Made by a program: the position numbers and the translations under genes. Below the pieces are notes generated by a model that searched no databases, was not told where the DNA came from, and worked only from the letters and a program-made list of their open reading frames with translations. This document shows, piece by piece, positions 24,033 to 33,140 of a stretch of 64,000 nucleotides of DNA (within the stretch, counting starts at the first letter, position 1; every line of letters starts with the position of its first letter). The stretch comes from Thermogemmatispora tikiterensis (GTDB lineage Bacteria; Chloroflexota; Ktedonobacteria; Ktedonobacterales; Ktedonobacteraceae): positions 2,214,259 through 2,278,258 of the forward strand of contig NZ_MCIF01000002.1 in assembly GCF_003268475.1 (NCBI RefSeq). The letters run 5' to 3'.

Positions 24033-25562
24033 CTAGCTGCCTAGCTGGTTGAGAGAGGTAAATGGGCCACCCTGGGCTCCTGTGACGACGCTCTCACCGA
24101 CTTCCAGGCCTGCCAGCACCTCGTAGGTATTGCCATCGGTCAGCCCGAGGACAACCGGTTTGACTACCCAACGCTCTCCAACGCGCTCCAGCACATAGCC
24201 AGGCGTCGGCTGATCGCCCGGGGGAAGATTGCGCAGCTCCTGCAGGAGCTGGCGCGCCTGGGCAGAGGCCGCTTTGACCTGGGCCGGATCAATGACCGGC
24301 GTCCCATTGCGCTGGGTCAGGTTGGCAGCGCTGCGCGCGAAATTCACGGCATCAACCGGGATGAGCAAAACATCCTCGTGTTTGAGAGTCGTAATGGTCA
24401 GGTTGGCAGTCATCCCTGGAAGCAGATGGACGTTGCGCGCGCTGCTGAGGTCTACATCGATAGTGACCGGGTAGGTCACGACATTGGAAACACTCTGGCC
24501 AAGCGGCGAGATGGCGCGAATGGTGCCGCTGAACTGACGATTGCCATAGGCGCTGACCGTAAATTGGACGGGCTGACCTGTGCTCACGGCTCCGATATCG
24601 GCCTCATTGACATTGGCCGTAATCTGGAGGCTGGAGAGATCGACAAGCTGAATAAAGGCCGTCGTGGCCGGGCTTCCCACCGTGCCGCCTGATCCCGTAT
24701 TCGTTCCACTGCTCTGCCCGGGACCACCTGCACCGCTGGTGATGCCACTGCTGGGGCTACCAGGATAGCCACCAACGCTACCGTTGATGGTGGCGACCAC
24801 ACCAGCATGCGGAGCTGTAATCGTGGTGAGATCTAGGTTGTGTTGAGCCGTCGTGAGCTGGGCCTGGGCGGTCTTCAGCTGGCCCTGGGCGTTGTCAACC
24901 TGGGCTTGGGCTGAGGCTATCTGGGCCGCTGCCTGGCTCTGGGCCTGGGCATATTGATCCTCGGCCAGTTGTTTGCAATTGGGAGGCACCGACTGATTCA
25001 GCGCTGGATGGTCACAGTTATAAAGGGCATTTTGCTCCTGGTCGTAGGCTGTGGCCAGGCTAGCGTTGGCCTGAGCTTCAACCTTGTTAAGGTTGTTCTG
25101 GGCATCGGTGAGGGCCGTCTGGGCAGCGTTTACCTGGGCTTGCGCTTGATTAACGGCATCCTGCAGCGAGGTCGAGTCAAGCTTTGCAAGCACCTGGCCA
25201 GCGCGCACCTGCTGGCCAACACTGACATAGAGAGCGCTGATCTTGCCATTCGCGGGGGCGGTGACATTATAGACGGTTCCCTGCAAAGTACCAGTAGCGC
25301 TGACTACCTGGGTAAAGGTTCCGCGCGTGACACGCTGGTATTGATAGGTCACTCGCCCACGTCTGAGGGCCACTACTGTCAAGATACTCCCTCCAATCAG
25401 CGCGAGCAGTAAAATAAGACTGATGATCACCTGCCAGCGCCGCTGCCGCCACCAGGGACGCGCCGGCTCAGGAGCGCTCAATTCTTCAAAGATTTGCGTC
25501 TCCTGATCATAGAAATCAGGAATGATCTGCTCTCTACTCTCAGTATGTTCTTGATCAGCCAT
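24033..25562 (-). CDS. MacA-type membrane fusion protein
   Basis: 509 residues. A cytoplasmic ~40-residue acidic start precedes one helix (VIISLILLLALIGGSILTVVAL). The biotinyl-lipoyl-like half-motifs (APANGKISALYVSVGQQVRAGQVLAKLD and ITAPHAGVVATING) bracket a long coiled coil of Gln/Ala-rich heptads (VNQAQAQVNAAQTAL). A Gly/Ser-rich insert (GYPGSPSSGITSGAGGPG) lies in the second lipoyl half. The beta-barrel and C-terminal domains follow. In diderms this subunit bridges to TolC; no TolC exists here, as expected in a monoderm. It is the first gene of the exporter operon. Start 25562 has GAGGAGC about 11 nt upstream. Confidence 0.92.
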   Translation of the reverse strand: MADQEHTESREQIIPDFYDQETQIFEELSAPEPARPWWRQRRWQVIISLILLLALIGGSILTVVALRRGRVTYQYQRVTRGTFTQVVSATGTLQGTVYNVTAPANGKISALYVSVGQQVRAGQVLAKLDSTSLQDAVNQAQAQVNAAQTALTDAQNNLNKVEAQANASLATAYDQEQNALYNCDHPALNQSVPPNCKQLAEDQYAQAQSQAAAQIASAQAQVDNAQGQLKTAQAQLTTAQHNLDLTTITAPHAGVVATINGSVGGYPGSPSSGITSGAGGPGQSSGTNTGSGGTVGSPATTAFIQLVDLSSLQITANVNEADIGAVSTGQPVQFTVSAYGNRQFSGTIRAISPLGQSVSNVVTYPVTIDVDLSSARNVHLLPGMTANLTITTLKHEDVLLIPVDAVNFARSAANLTQRNGTPVIDPAQVKAASAQARQLLQELRNLPPGDQPTPGYVLERVGERWVVKPVVLGLTDGNTYEVLAGLEVGESVVTGAQGGPFTSLNQLGS

Positions 25563-25597
25563 AAGGCTATCAGCTCCTCAACTGTAAAAAAGAATCT

Positions 25598-25626
25598 ATA
25601 TTAGGATTGGTTCCATCCGTGCACAA
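25598..25626 (-). promoter_or_regulatory. Probable promoter of the MacA/MacB-type operon
   Basis: On the minus strand TTGTGC (25621-25626) and TAATAT (25598-25603) are 17 bp apart, about 36 bp before the ATG. Both boxes are imperfect. Confidence 0.4.
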
Positions 25627-25917
25627 AACAACCCTCTTTTCTAAGATACAGGAGCAACAGCATCCCTCCTCCCCTGGAAAGAAAGCCGGAGGCGATGGCA
25701 CCAGGAGTGATAGCCAGCCGTTTCTTCCCAGAGTACCATAGAGCTAACAGTTTGGGAAAATCCCCATATGCGAGTACGATAAAGGTAGAGCAGGGTTACA
25801 GAGCAGGTGGTCCGGTACTAGCCCGGCCAGCGTCTGCTCTGCCAGATAGTGTCGATCTGGGTTTCTGGCCACTTCGCCTCGGGACCCACGTTAGTAGGTC
25901 TGGTGAGAGAGCAGAAG

Positions 25918-26889
25918 ATGGCAAGAAGAGCAAAAGCGATGTTGATCTACGGCTTTGATTGGAGGAGCTACCGAGAGCTGGTGATGCCGGCCTTTGCCCG
26001 CTGGCTCACAGCCAATGATGCCGGGGAGGTTGAAGCGCTTTATGCCGCAACGAGCCTGGCATACGAGGAGGCTTTTCTACCAGCAGCGATGCAGTCGGCG
26101 CGCACCTGGCCTCGGGCCGTGGCCTTTGTCGCAACCCTGCCCCGTGGCCCCCACAGTCTCTACGAATATCGCTTGCTCTGCTCCGCCGACGAGTTCACGG
26201 TGCTCAGCGATCGCTATCTCTACCGCCATGTCCCGCATCTCCACCGCTGCTCAGAAGCGCTGGCAGCAGTCTGGAGCGCCATCGTTGAGCACTACTGTGT
26301 GCCTGGCGAGATCCTGACCAGGGCCACAGTAGAGACAGAGCAGCGGCCAACAGCCACGCGGGCCGCTGTGGCTCTGATGAGCCAGCCAGAGGAGGTCAAG
26401 GGCAGTTCGCTCCAGCTGAGTGAAGCCTACTTTGAGGTGACCAGTCCAGACCTGAGAGAGGAGGAGCCGCCAGAGGGCTTCTTTCTCGGACAGCATCCTA
26501 ACGTGCTGCGTCTGCGCGGCTGGTTGGCCTCTATCTCACCTGCAGCGCTGGCGCTTTTTGAGTACCTGGCCTGCGGACGGCGCGCTCTGCCCTTTGAAGA
26601 TGGCTTAAGGCCCGGTCTGCTGGGGGCGCTCACTCGCGTCTCACTCGGTCACTACATCGGTTATCTGACCCCCACTGAGGTCAAAAGGCTGGCTCACTGC
26701 CTGCATACAGCCACAGCCCCAGAGACCGAGGTCGCTGCCAGGGACTACGATCGATTCCGCCAGGGAGTGGCTTCAGGCCAGGAGACGCGCCTGATCGATG
26801 AAGTGCTCCCAGCCTATGGCACCAATTTGTTGACAGCGGTACGCCTCGCTGCAGAGCAAGACCTCGGCCTGATCTGTCGCCAGAAATAA
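25918..26889 (+). CDS. Protein of unknown function, 323 residues
   Basis: No family is recognised. The protein is soluble, with no signal or membrane segment. It starts MARRAKAMLIYGFDWRSYRELVMPAF and is mostly helical, rich in Ala, Leu, Glu and Arg. An aromatic stretch (LYEYRLLCSADEFTVLSDRYLYRHVPHLHRC) lies near residue 110. The middle holds an acidic EEEPPEGFF loop. The start at 25918 is preferred, with GGTGAG 11 nt upstream; another ATG at 25939 is possible and 69 nt of open frame precedes. Codon use matches its neighbours. It stands alone between two oppositely directed or separate units; the 355-bp gap before it holds nothing else identifiable. Confidence 0.7.
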   Translation: MARRAKAMLIYGFDWRSYRELVMPAFARWLTANDAGEVEALYAATSLAYEEAFLPAAMQSARTWPRAVAFVATLPRGPHSLYEYRLLCSADEFTVLSDRYLYRHVPHLHRCSEALAAVWSAIVEHYCVPGEILTRATVETEQRPTATRAAVALMSQPEEVKGSSLQLSEAYFEVTSPDLREEEPPEGFFLGQHPNVLRLRGWLASISPAALALFEYLACGRRALPFEDGLRPGLLGALTRVSLGHYIGYLTPTEVKRLAHCLHTATAPETEVAARDYDRFRQGVASGQETRLIDEVLPAYGTNLLTAVRLAAEQDLGLICRQK

Positions 26890-27123
26890 AAAAGAAGATA
26901 ATGTGCTTCCTCTTGCTGCCCCCGCCCCAGCTCGCCTGCAGCCCCTTTGATCAGCGCTCTCAACCCTTTCCTCGCTCGCTCCTTCCCTCCCTCCCTATTC
27001 TCTGATGGTCAGCAGGTGATACGATAACAAAGGATCACAAGGCAGAGACGAGGCAAGCAGGGACTTGATGATCTCTGCTCTCCTCTCTCTGCCAGACTCA
27101 TTACTGCCGATGGAGGAAATCCG

Positions 27124-27606
27124 ATGAGCGTGAGCGAAGGAGCTTGCTTTGCCCATATTCTAGAGCGCCTCTCGCACGATGTCCTTTTCCAGCTGGAAGA
27201 TGTGCCAGAGGCTGACCTGAATCGACACCTTGAGCTGCCCGAGACCAACACCCTCTTTGCGCTGGCAACTCACCTGGTTGGGGCCGCTGAGTATTGGGTG
27301 CTCGTTCTCGTTGGGCAGCGCCAGATCGCTCGCGACCGCGCTGCCGAGTTTCAGGCTCACGGAGATTTCGCCGTCTTAAAGGAGCGCTATGAAGGCTGGT
27401 TGCAGGCGATGCATGAGGTCCTGGATACACTCCCGGATGCCCGCCTTCAGGAGCCTGTGAGCGGGCCAACTACCTATCGCTATGCTCCTGCAGATCGCCC
27501 TTTGATCGCGCGCGACGCCCTCCTGCACGCCGTAGAGCATTCAGCTCTGCATTTAGGCCATATCCAGCTTACCCGTCAGCTGCTGGGCCTGCCTGTACGC
27601 GGCTAG
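27124..27606 (+). CDS. DinB-family protein
   Basis: 160 residues forming the four-helix DinB/DUF664 fold, often a metal-dependent enzyme using bacillithiol or mycothiol, or of unknown role. The metal-ligand histidines are visible: one in LFALATHLVGAAEYW (helix 2) and the pair in LLHAVEHSALHLGHIQLTRQLLG (helix 4), where H-x3-H spacing is right. Length and spacing are normal. Start 27124 has GGAGGAAATCC upstream. It is alone in its unit. The substrate is not known. Confidence 0.88.
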   Translation: MSVSEGACFAHILERLSHDVLFQLEDVPEADLNRHLELPETNTLFALATHLVGAAEYWVLVLVGQRQIARDRAAEFQAHGDFAVLKERYEGWLQAMHEVLDTLPDARLQEPVSGPTTYRYAPADRPLIARDALLHAVEHSALHLGHIQLTRQLLGLPVRG

Positions 27607-27638
27607 CCTCTTCTCTCTTCCTCAGAGCGGGAACTGCT

Positions 27639-27691
27639 GGCAGCCTGCTTCCGTTCTCACTGCAAGCAGAGACGAGGAGGAGCAGGCTGCC
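27639..27691. repeat. 11-bp inverted repeat after the DinB gene
   Basis: GGCAGCCTGCT (27639-27649) and AGCAGGCTGCC (27681-27691) can form a perfect stem with a 31-nt loop. No T run follows, so it is not a standard terminator. Confidence 0.45.
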
Positions 27692-27775
27692 ATTCTCCGG
27701 CTCTGGGCTGAAGCCTCCCCTTCGTCCCTCGACTAAGCCCCCCAGGTCAGCAAGAGCGAGATCCTGGGGCAGATC

Positions 27776-28312
27776 ATGCAAGCAATGGCCGAGACCAGTG
27801 CCTTGAAAGCCACGCTGGAGAGCATTTACCTTTCAGAGCAGGAAGAGCCAATGGATCAGGAGGCAAAGAAACTCGCCTCCGGCGTTCAAACCCTCTCAGA
27901 TAAGTATCTGAACAGAATCATTATGCGCAGCGATCAATATCTGCGCAATCTTAATAAAGAAGCTAAAGATGCCTTCAGAGCCACCCAGCGTTTTTTTGGA
28001 GCTAGCCTGTTCTTCCTCTTGATCACAATCGCCATGATCATCGTAGCCTTCCTCTTCGGGGCAGATCCGCGCCTCATCGCTGGCAGCATCTTCGCCAGCA
28101 TAGTCTCAGCCCTGACAACATTCCTGGGAGCCTGGCACCAATTTCAAGCAAAGACTGCTAGCCTGAGATTACAAGCTTTAGCCAGCCTGATGACCAATGT
28201 CCGCCTTGCTCATCTCCAGTTTATGATCGACCACATTGCTGACGATGGCTGGCGCAAAGAGCAGTACGAACAGATCGTCGACCAGTTGCTCAATCGCTAC
28301 TTCTTAAGCTAA
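27776..28312 (+). CDS. Small membrane protein with two helices between cytoplasmic helical parts
   Basis: 178 residues. Long amphipathic helices (about 1-75) precede two close hydrophobic segments (LFFLLITIAMIIVAFLFG and LIAGSIFASIVSALTTFLG). A second helical region (LRLQALASLMTNVRLAHLQFMIDH) ends in NRYFLS. The pattern recalls TRADD-N-associated or SLATT-like membrane domains found in signalling and defence genes, but the match is by outline only. The start could also be Met26 (27851, with AGGAAGAG upstream). It has no operon partner. Confidence 0.6.
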   Translation: MQAMAETSALKATLESIYLSEQEEPMDQEAKKLASGVQTLSDKYLNRIIMRSDQYLRNLNKEAKDAFRATQRFFGASLFFLLITIAMIIVAFLFGADPRLIAGSIFASIVSALTTFLGAWHQFQAKTASLRLQALASLMTNVRLAHLQFMIDHIADDGWRKEQYEQIVDQLLNRYFLS

Positions 28313-28503
28313 AGGCGAGAGCCCTACGCTGAAGCAGATCGTCAGCTCGCCTTGCGGAGGCCAGCGGAGAAGGACAGCCACTGTCTTTCGACCACTGACA
28401 AAGAGAAGGCCAGGGGACCCAAAGGAGGAGTCAGCCAGTAGAACAGATTCATGCTTTCTGGCCTAGCCAGTTGAGGCAAGGAAAGAGAGCACCGCCAGCC
28501 TTG

Positions 28504-29016
28504 TCAATAGCGCTCCTGCGTCTTTGTCGTTGCCACAGTCGCCTCTTCCAGCAGGGCCACTGCCGAGCAAGCGATGCCTTCGCCACGACCGGTAAAGCCC
28601 AGGCCGTCGGTAGTCGTCGCCTTCACACTGACCTGCGCCAGTGGCAGCTCAAGCAACTCCGCCAGCCGCGCGCGCATTGTCATCACATAAGGAGCCAGGC
28701 GAGGACGCTGTGCAATGACCGTCGCATCGACATTCACCACGCGCCAGCTATGCTGGCGCAACAGATCGCGCGCATACGACAAAAAAAGAGCACTCGACTG
28801 ATCCTTCCAACGAGGATCGTGCGAAGGGAAATGCATCCCAATATCGCCAAGGGCCGCTGCTCCCAGCAAGGCATCCACCACCGCATGGATCACCACATCG
28901 GCATCCGAATGACCAGCCAGCCCTATCTCGGAAGGAATAGTTACCCCCGCCAGTACCAGCGGTCGCTCGGGGGCAAAGGCATGAGCGTCGAACCCACAGC
29001 CGATTCGCCAAGTCAT
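28504..29016 (-). CDS. ispF: 2-C-methyl-D-erythritol 2,4-cyclodiphosphate synthase
   Basis: 170 residues. The enzyme closes CDP-ME-2-phosphate to MEcPP, the fifth step of the MEP isoprenoid pathway. The zinc ligands are in GCGFDAHAF (Asp and His) and AGHSDADVVIHA (His). The family motifs ALGDIGMHFP and VSVKATTTDGLGFTGRGEGI are intact. It follows ispD directly: its ATG overlaps the ispD stop as ATGA (29013-29016). A GTG 9 nt earlier is the other option. Two-gene ispD-ispF operons are common. Confidence 0.97.
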   Translation of the reverse strand: MTWRIGCGFDAHAFAPERPLVLAGVTIPSEIGLAGHSDADVVIHAVVDALLGAAALGDIGMHFPSHDPRWKDQSSALFLSYARDLLRQHSWRVVNVDATVIAQRPRLAPYVMTMRARLAELLELPLAQVSVKATTTDGLGFTGRGEGIACSAVALLEEATVATTKTQERY

Positions 29017-29723
29017 CGCGGCCACGTCTCCTGATGCACCAGATATTCCGCCAGCAGGAAATCCTCCTGCGTCGTAATCTTCATATTGGTGTACGAGCCG
29101 GGGAAGATTGCTACGCGGTAGCCCAGGCGTTCCACCAGTGCAGCATCATCGCTCACCTCCTCCTCCGCAGTCTGAGCAGAGCAAATGCGGTGAGCCTCCC
29201 GGAGTAGAGGAAAGGCGAACACCTGGGGTGTCTGCACCACCCACAGGTGAGCACGTTCAGGGGTCTCACAGACATACCCCCCCTCGACCACCTTCAGCGT
29301 ATCCTTGACAGGAACAGCGGCCACCGCTGCTTGGTGCAAACGGGCCGCATGTAAACCTGCCTCGATCAAGGCAGAAGACACGAAAGGACGCGCTCCATCA
29401 TGGACCAGCACCCACTGGGTCTCTGGCAAGTGGCGAGCCAGGGCCTCTAGGCCCAGGCGTACCGAATCCTGGCGCCGTGGCCCACCGGCTACCACGGCGA
29501 TTACCTTACGCCAGCCTTCCTCGGCCAACAGCTCACAGGCATCGGCCTCGCGAGCGGGATGGACCACCAGGACAATCGCCTTAATCAGCGGGCAAACCTC
29601 AAAAGCATCCACCGTACGGGCTAGCGTCAAACGCCCGGCCAGCGGGGTCCAGAGCTTATCCCGACCGGCCATACGCCGGCTGCTGCCGGCGGCCACAATT
29701 ACCACAGCGGCTCGTTCTTGCAT
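29013..29723 (-). CDS. ispD: 2-C-methyl-D-erythritol 4-phosphate cytidylyltransferase
   Basis: 236 residues. It joins MEP to CTP, giving CDP-ME, the third step of the MEP pathway. The N-terminal nucleotide-binding motif IVAAGSSRRMAGRDK is followed by VHDGARPFVSS, DTLKVVEGG and the C-terminal EEVSDDAALVERLG. The start at 29723 (MQERAAVV) is chosen because the family begins here. GGTGG lies 8-12 nt upstream; the longer open frame from 29789 has no support. The first gene of the ispD-ispF operon. Confidence 0.96.
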   Translation of the reverse strand: MQERAAVVIVAAGSSRRMAGRDKLWTPLAGRLTLARTVDAFEVCPLIKAIVLVVHPAREADACELLAEEGWRKVIAVVAGGPRRQDSVRLGLEALARHLPETQWVLVHDGARPFVSSALIEAGLHAARLHQAAVAAVPVKDTLKVVEGGYVCETPERAHLWVVQTPQVFAFPLLREAHRICSAQTAEEEVSDDAALVERLGYRVAIFPGSYTNMKITTQEDFLLAEYLVHQETWPR

Positions 29724-29949
29724 AGCAATAATCCACCAGCGCCTCCGCCTATAATGAGAGGCACCGTATGACTGGTGCCTACCCGACATCTACTATGACG
29801 TTCTCTGGCAGCCAGAGAGAGCCAGGTCCCCCCTTTTTTCTCGTCTCCTCCCTTCCACCCCCTCCAGGCTGTCGCTATCCCATCAACCTGCCCTGGCACT
29901 GGCCCGATTCCGTCGTCTCTTTTCCCCCCTCGGTCACGCTCGCTCAGCG

Positions 29950-31125
29950 CTAGCCCTGACGCTGTTTGCCGGTCGACTGCCCTTGACTGCTGGACATCGA
30001 ATTACCGCTACTCTGCTTCGGATAAGCAAAGATCAGACGCCCAGCGACCGTCTGAATTACCCGCGTCACCGTCACCTCAATCGTCATATTCATATACTGG
30101 CGACCACCCTCCACCACAATCATCGTCCCGTCATCCAGGTAACCTACACCCTGACCCAGCTCCTTGCCATCTTGCATAATCTTAATTGCAATCTCCTCAC
30201 CGGGCAGAAGCACTGGCTTCACCGCATTGGCTAACTCATTAATATTGAGCACCTTCACTCCCTGCAACTCGGCGACGCGATTGAGATTGAAATCGTTCGT
30301 GATAATCGGACAATGGAGCGCGCGCGCCAACTTGACCAGCTTGCTATCCACCTCCTCCGAGCTGCTCTCCATATCGGTATCCATAATCTCCACTGGCACC
30401 GTCGCATCCTTCTGCAAGCGGTTCAGCATCTCCAGACCATGCCGGCCCCGATTCCGCCGGAGCGTATCAGCAGAATCGGCGATCCGCTGCAGCTCGTTGA
30501 GCACAAAGCGTGGCACTACCAACTTACCAAAGATAAAGCCTGTCTGGCTGATATCGGCAATGCGACCATCGATAATAGCGCTGGTATCGAGCAAGATCTG
30601 GGGACCTAGCGCACTTGCCAGCGCCTCCGCCTCCTTAGCACGCTCTCGCTCTCGCTCCCGCTCCCGCTCCCGCTCCTCTTCCCGCTCTCGACGGCGTGTC
30701 AGAAAGAGGGACTGAAACATATGCGCCAGCTCGCTCTTGCGCAGCACGGCCACCATCGCCCCTAAATACCCACAGATGATGGCTGCCACCACAGGCAGAA
30801 TATGGCCCCAGTTCTCTGGCAAGGCTCCCAAGGGGATACCAAAGAGCACAGAGATGAGCAGGCCCACAATGAGCCCAATGGTGCCAGCGATCAGATCACT
30901 GACCGCCACCGTCCGCAGCTGATGGCTCACCCAGCGATAGGGAACAATGGTCACATAGGGTGTAATCACAAAAGCAACGAGCGCACAGGCAAATGCAATT
31001 GCAGCTGACCATTCAAGCTTCTCAAGCAGGAGTGTTGACAGCGGATGTTCGAAAAAGAAGATGAAGAAACTAACGCTGGCAGCCAGAAGCGCCCCAATGC
31101 AGCGAGCGATTGTGTTAACAGACAT
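29950..31125 (-). CDS. PIN and TRAM domain membrane protein (YacL type)
   Basis: 391 residues. Four hydrophobic segments occupy the first ~135. A striking charged stretch of alternating Arg and Glu (RREREEERERERERERER, about 142-160) links to a PIN nuclease-like domain, ILLDTSAIIDGRIADI, with the later acid in DFNLNRVA. The C-terminal TRAM domain (LLPGEEIAIKIMQDGKELGQGVGYLDDGTMIVVEGG) binds RNA in other proteins. The family is found in Bacillota and Chloroflexota; its role is unclear. The start 31125 has GGAGG upstream; the frame is open for 225 nt further without a ribosome site. A promoter lies ~190 bp before. Confidence 0.9.
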   Translation of the reverse strand: MSVNTIARCIGALLAASVSFFIFFFEHPLSTLLLEKLEWSAAIAFACALVAFVITPYVTIVPYRWVSHQLRTVAVSDLIAGTIGLIVGLLISVLFGIPLGALPENWGHILPVVAAIICGYLGAMVAVLRKSELAHMFQSLFLTRRREREEERERERERERERAKEAEALASALGPQILLDTSAIIDGRIADISQTGFIFGKLVVPRFVLNELQRIADSADTLRRNRGRHGLEMLNRLQKDATVPVEIMDTDMESSSEEVDSKLVKLARALHCPIITNDFNLNRVAELQGVKVLNINELANAVKPVLLPGEEIAIKIMQDGKELGQGVGYLDDGTMIVVEGGRQYMNMTIEVTVTRVIQTVAGRLIFAYPKQSSGNSMSSSQGQSTGKQRQG

Positions 31126-31321
31126 CCCATCAGCCTCCAGAAGGGTGAGAGGTTCGACCACTGACGACGGGCCAGCGTGAGGTAAAGCATGCGGGCAGGA
31201 GCAGAATAGATGATAATCAGACGAACAAGAATGATGATTCCGGATAACAGGGCCTGGCCTGCTGTGCTGAACCGCCAGAAACGCGCCCGTCGAATCACAA
31301 AAATCGTCATGCCAGCTATAA

Positions 31322-31350
31322 AGTATACCGTTTTCCCGAGTCAGAATCAA
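31322..31350 (-). promoter_or_regulatory. Sigma70-type promoter of the PIN-TRAM gene
   Basis: On the minus strand TTGATT (31345-31350) and TATACT (31322-31327) are 17 bp apart. The leader to ATG 31125 would be about 190 nt. The 337-bp gap to radA holds nothing else certain. Confidence 0.65.
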
Positions 31351-31462
31351 GAGCGAGGATCAACCTCTGAGAGCGGGAGCCACGATAATGCACGAAACGC
31401 TTACCTCCTTCAGTTAAACTCAACAGATGTTTCAGTCACGGGATAAGAGTGGCCTTTGCTGG

Positions 31463-32896
31463 TTAGTGTAACGCGATTTCCAGGGCGACTGCAAGAGTAC
31501 TGGCGGGGATGACCCGGCACTCCTCAGCCAGTCCCGCCCCTTCCAACTCGCGGCGCACCCGCTCTGTGCGCCCGCTGGCAGGGACCAGGCAGCGTTTGAA
31601 GCCCAGCTTCGCCGCCTCGCGCACGCGCAGCCCCAGGCGACTGACCGGGCGCAGTTCACCTGAGAGGCCGACCTCGCCAATCAAGGCCAGATCGGGCGGG
31701 ATACGCCGGTCGCGGTAGCTTGAAGCGATTGCCGCTGCCACGCCCAAATCAACAGCTGGCTCCTCCAGCGTGAAGCCTCCCACCACGTTAGTATAGACAT
31801 CGTGATTGCCCAGGGCCAGGCCGACACGCTTGGTCAAGACCGCCAGCAGCATCAACAGGCGATTATGCTCAATGCCATTGGCCGTACAACGAGCGATCCC
31901 GAAATTGCTGGGAGTCACCAGGGCCTGCACCTCCACCAGCAGCGGGCGTGTTCCCTCCATGCTTACCACCACCGCCGAGCCACTGGCGGCTCCGGGATGC
32001 TCGGACAGGAAGAGAGCCGATGGATTGGGAACCTCCTGCAGGCCCTCGCCGTGCATCTCGAAGACCCCCACCTCATGGGTTGCTCCGAAGCGATTCTTGA
32101 CACCACGCAGCAGGCGATAGGTATGGTAGCGTTCCCCCTCCAGATAGAGCACACAATCGGCAATGTGCTCCAGAGCTTTGGGGCCTGCCACCGTCCCCTC
32201 CTTCGTGACATGGCCGATGATAAACATTGGGATGTGGCTACTCTTGGCCATCTGCATCAGATGCAGTGTACATTCGCGCACCTGGCTGATACTACCCGGA
32301 GCCGAGGTCAGATGAGTCGCGAAGACCGTCTGAATGGAATCGACCACCACCAGCGCCGGCTTGAGGCGAGCGATGGCCTCGCAGATCACTTCCAGCTCGA
32401 CCGTCGCTAGCAGATAGAGGCGCTCACCGCTGATCTCCAGGCGCTCGGCGCGCATCTTGATCTGTTCACTCGACTCCTCGCCCGAGACATAGAGGACCGG
32501 CCCCACACGCTCGGCAATAGAGCCCGAGACCTGCAGCAGCAAGGTTGACTTGCCGATGCCCGGTTCGCCACCGACCAGCGTGAGTGAGCCAGGCACGAGG
32601 CCACCCCCCAAGACACGATCCATCTCGGCATAGCCGACCGAAAGGCGCTCATGAGAGAGGGCTTTCACCTGGCTCAGGGGTTGTGGCACCGTTGGAGCGG
32701 CAGAGGCCCCCACGGTCGCAGCCGCCCCCCTCAACAAGGCGTAGCGGCGCTGGGGGGCAGGAGCCGCCGCCGACGTTTCGGGGAGCGATACCTCCTCCAG
32801 GGTGTTCCAGGCGCCGCAATCGGGGCAGCGTCCCAGCCACTTCGTCTGCTCGCCACCACACTGCTGACATACAAAGCGCGTACGAGATTTAGGCAT
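31463..32896 (-). CDS. radA: DNA repair protein RadA
   Basis: 477 residues. RadA is a RecA-like helicase that extends branches during recombinational repair. The N-terminal zinc ribbon (CQQCGG...CPDCGAW) is followed by the ATPase (Walker A GGEPGIGKSTLLLQ, Walker B LVVVDSIQTV), the RadA-specific KNRFG motif in VKNRFGATHEVG, and a Lon-protease-like C-terminal domain (PAVDLGVAAAIASSYRD). Length is normal. The start 32896 lacks a clear ribosome site. It is downstream of clpC, after that gene's terminator, so it has its own transcription signal, not identified. Confidence 0.97.
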   Translation of the reverse strand: MPKSRTRFVCQQCGGEQTKWLGRCPDCGAWNTLEEVSLPETSAAAPAPQRRYALLRGAAATVGASAAPTVPQPLSQVKALSHERLSVGYAEMDRVLGGGLVPGSLTLVGGEPGIGKSTLLLQVSGSIAERVGPVLYVSGEESSEQIKMRAERLEISGERLYLLATVELEVICEAIARLKPALVVVDSIQTVFATHLTSAPGSISQVRECTLHLMQMAKSSHIPMFIIGHVTKEGTVAGPKALEHIADCVLYLEGERYHTYRLLRGVKNRFGATHEVGVFEMHGEGLQEVPNPSALFLSEHPGAASGSAVVVSMEGTRPLLVEVQALVTPSNFGIARCTANGIEHNRLLMLLAVLTKRVGLALGNHDVYTNVVGGFTLEEPAVDLGVAAAIASSYRDRRIPPDLALIGEVGLSGELRPVSRLGLRVREAAKLGFKRCLVPASGRTERVRRELEGAGLAEECRVIPASTLAVALEIALH

Positions 32897-33079
32897 AGGA
32901 TTACAATCAGCACACTTGCTTCAGAACAGGTAATATGGTAGCGTAGGTCCTGACGACTTGCCTGTCTGTCTGCTTGTCTGCCTGTCTGACCGGCGCCTCA
33001 CCAGGCAGGCACAAGGAAAGCATCCATAGCTACCGGCCCTGCCAGCGGGTACCAAGTAAGGAAGCAAGCGAGCGATGGC

Positions 33080-33132
33080 AAAAAAAGAGGAGAGCCTGCG
33101 GCGCGAGCGACGCGCCAGAGTGGCTCTCCTCT
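33080..33132 (-). terminator. Rho-independent terminator of clpC
   Basis: Minus-strand arms AGAGGAGAGCC (complement of 33122-33132) and GGCTCTCCTCT (complement of 33086-33096) form an 11-bp stem, with a run of seven T after it (complement of 33080-33086). It starts 8 nt past the stop codon. Confidence 0.9.
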
Positions 33133-33140
33133 GCACACTA

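Noticed and set aside
31316-31393. 25-codon frame (GTG start) with AAGGAGGT before it between radA and the PIN-TRAM gene
   Set aside because: Very short, unlike any known leader peptide, and it contains the PIN-TRAM promoter. The ribosome site may be chance.
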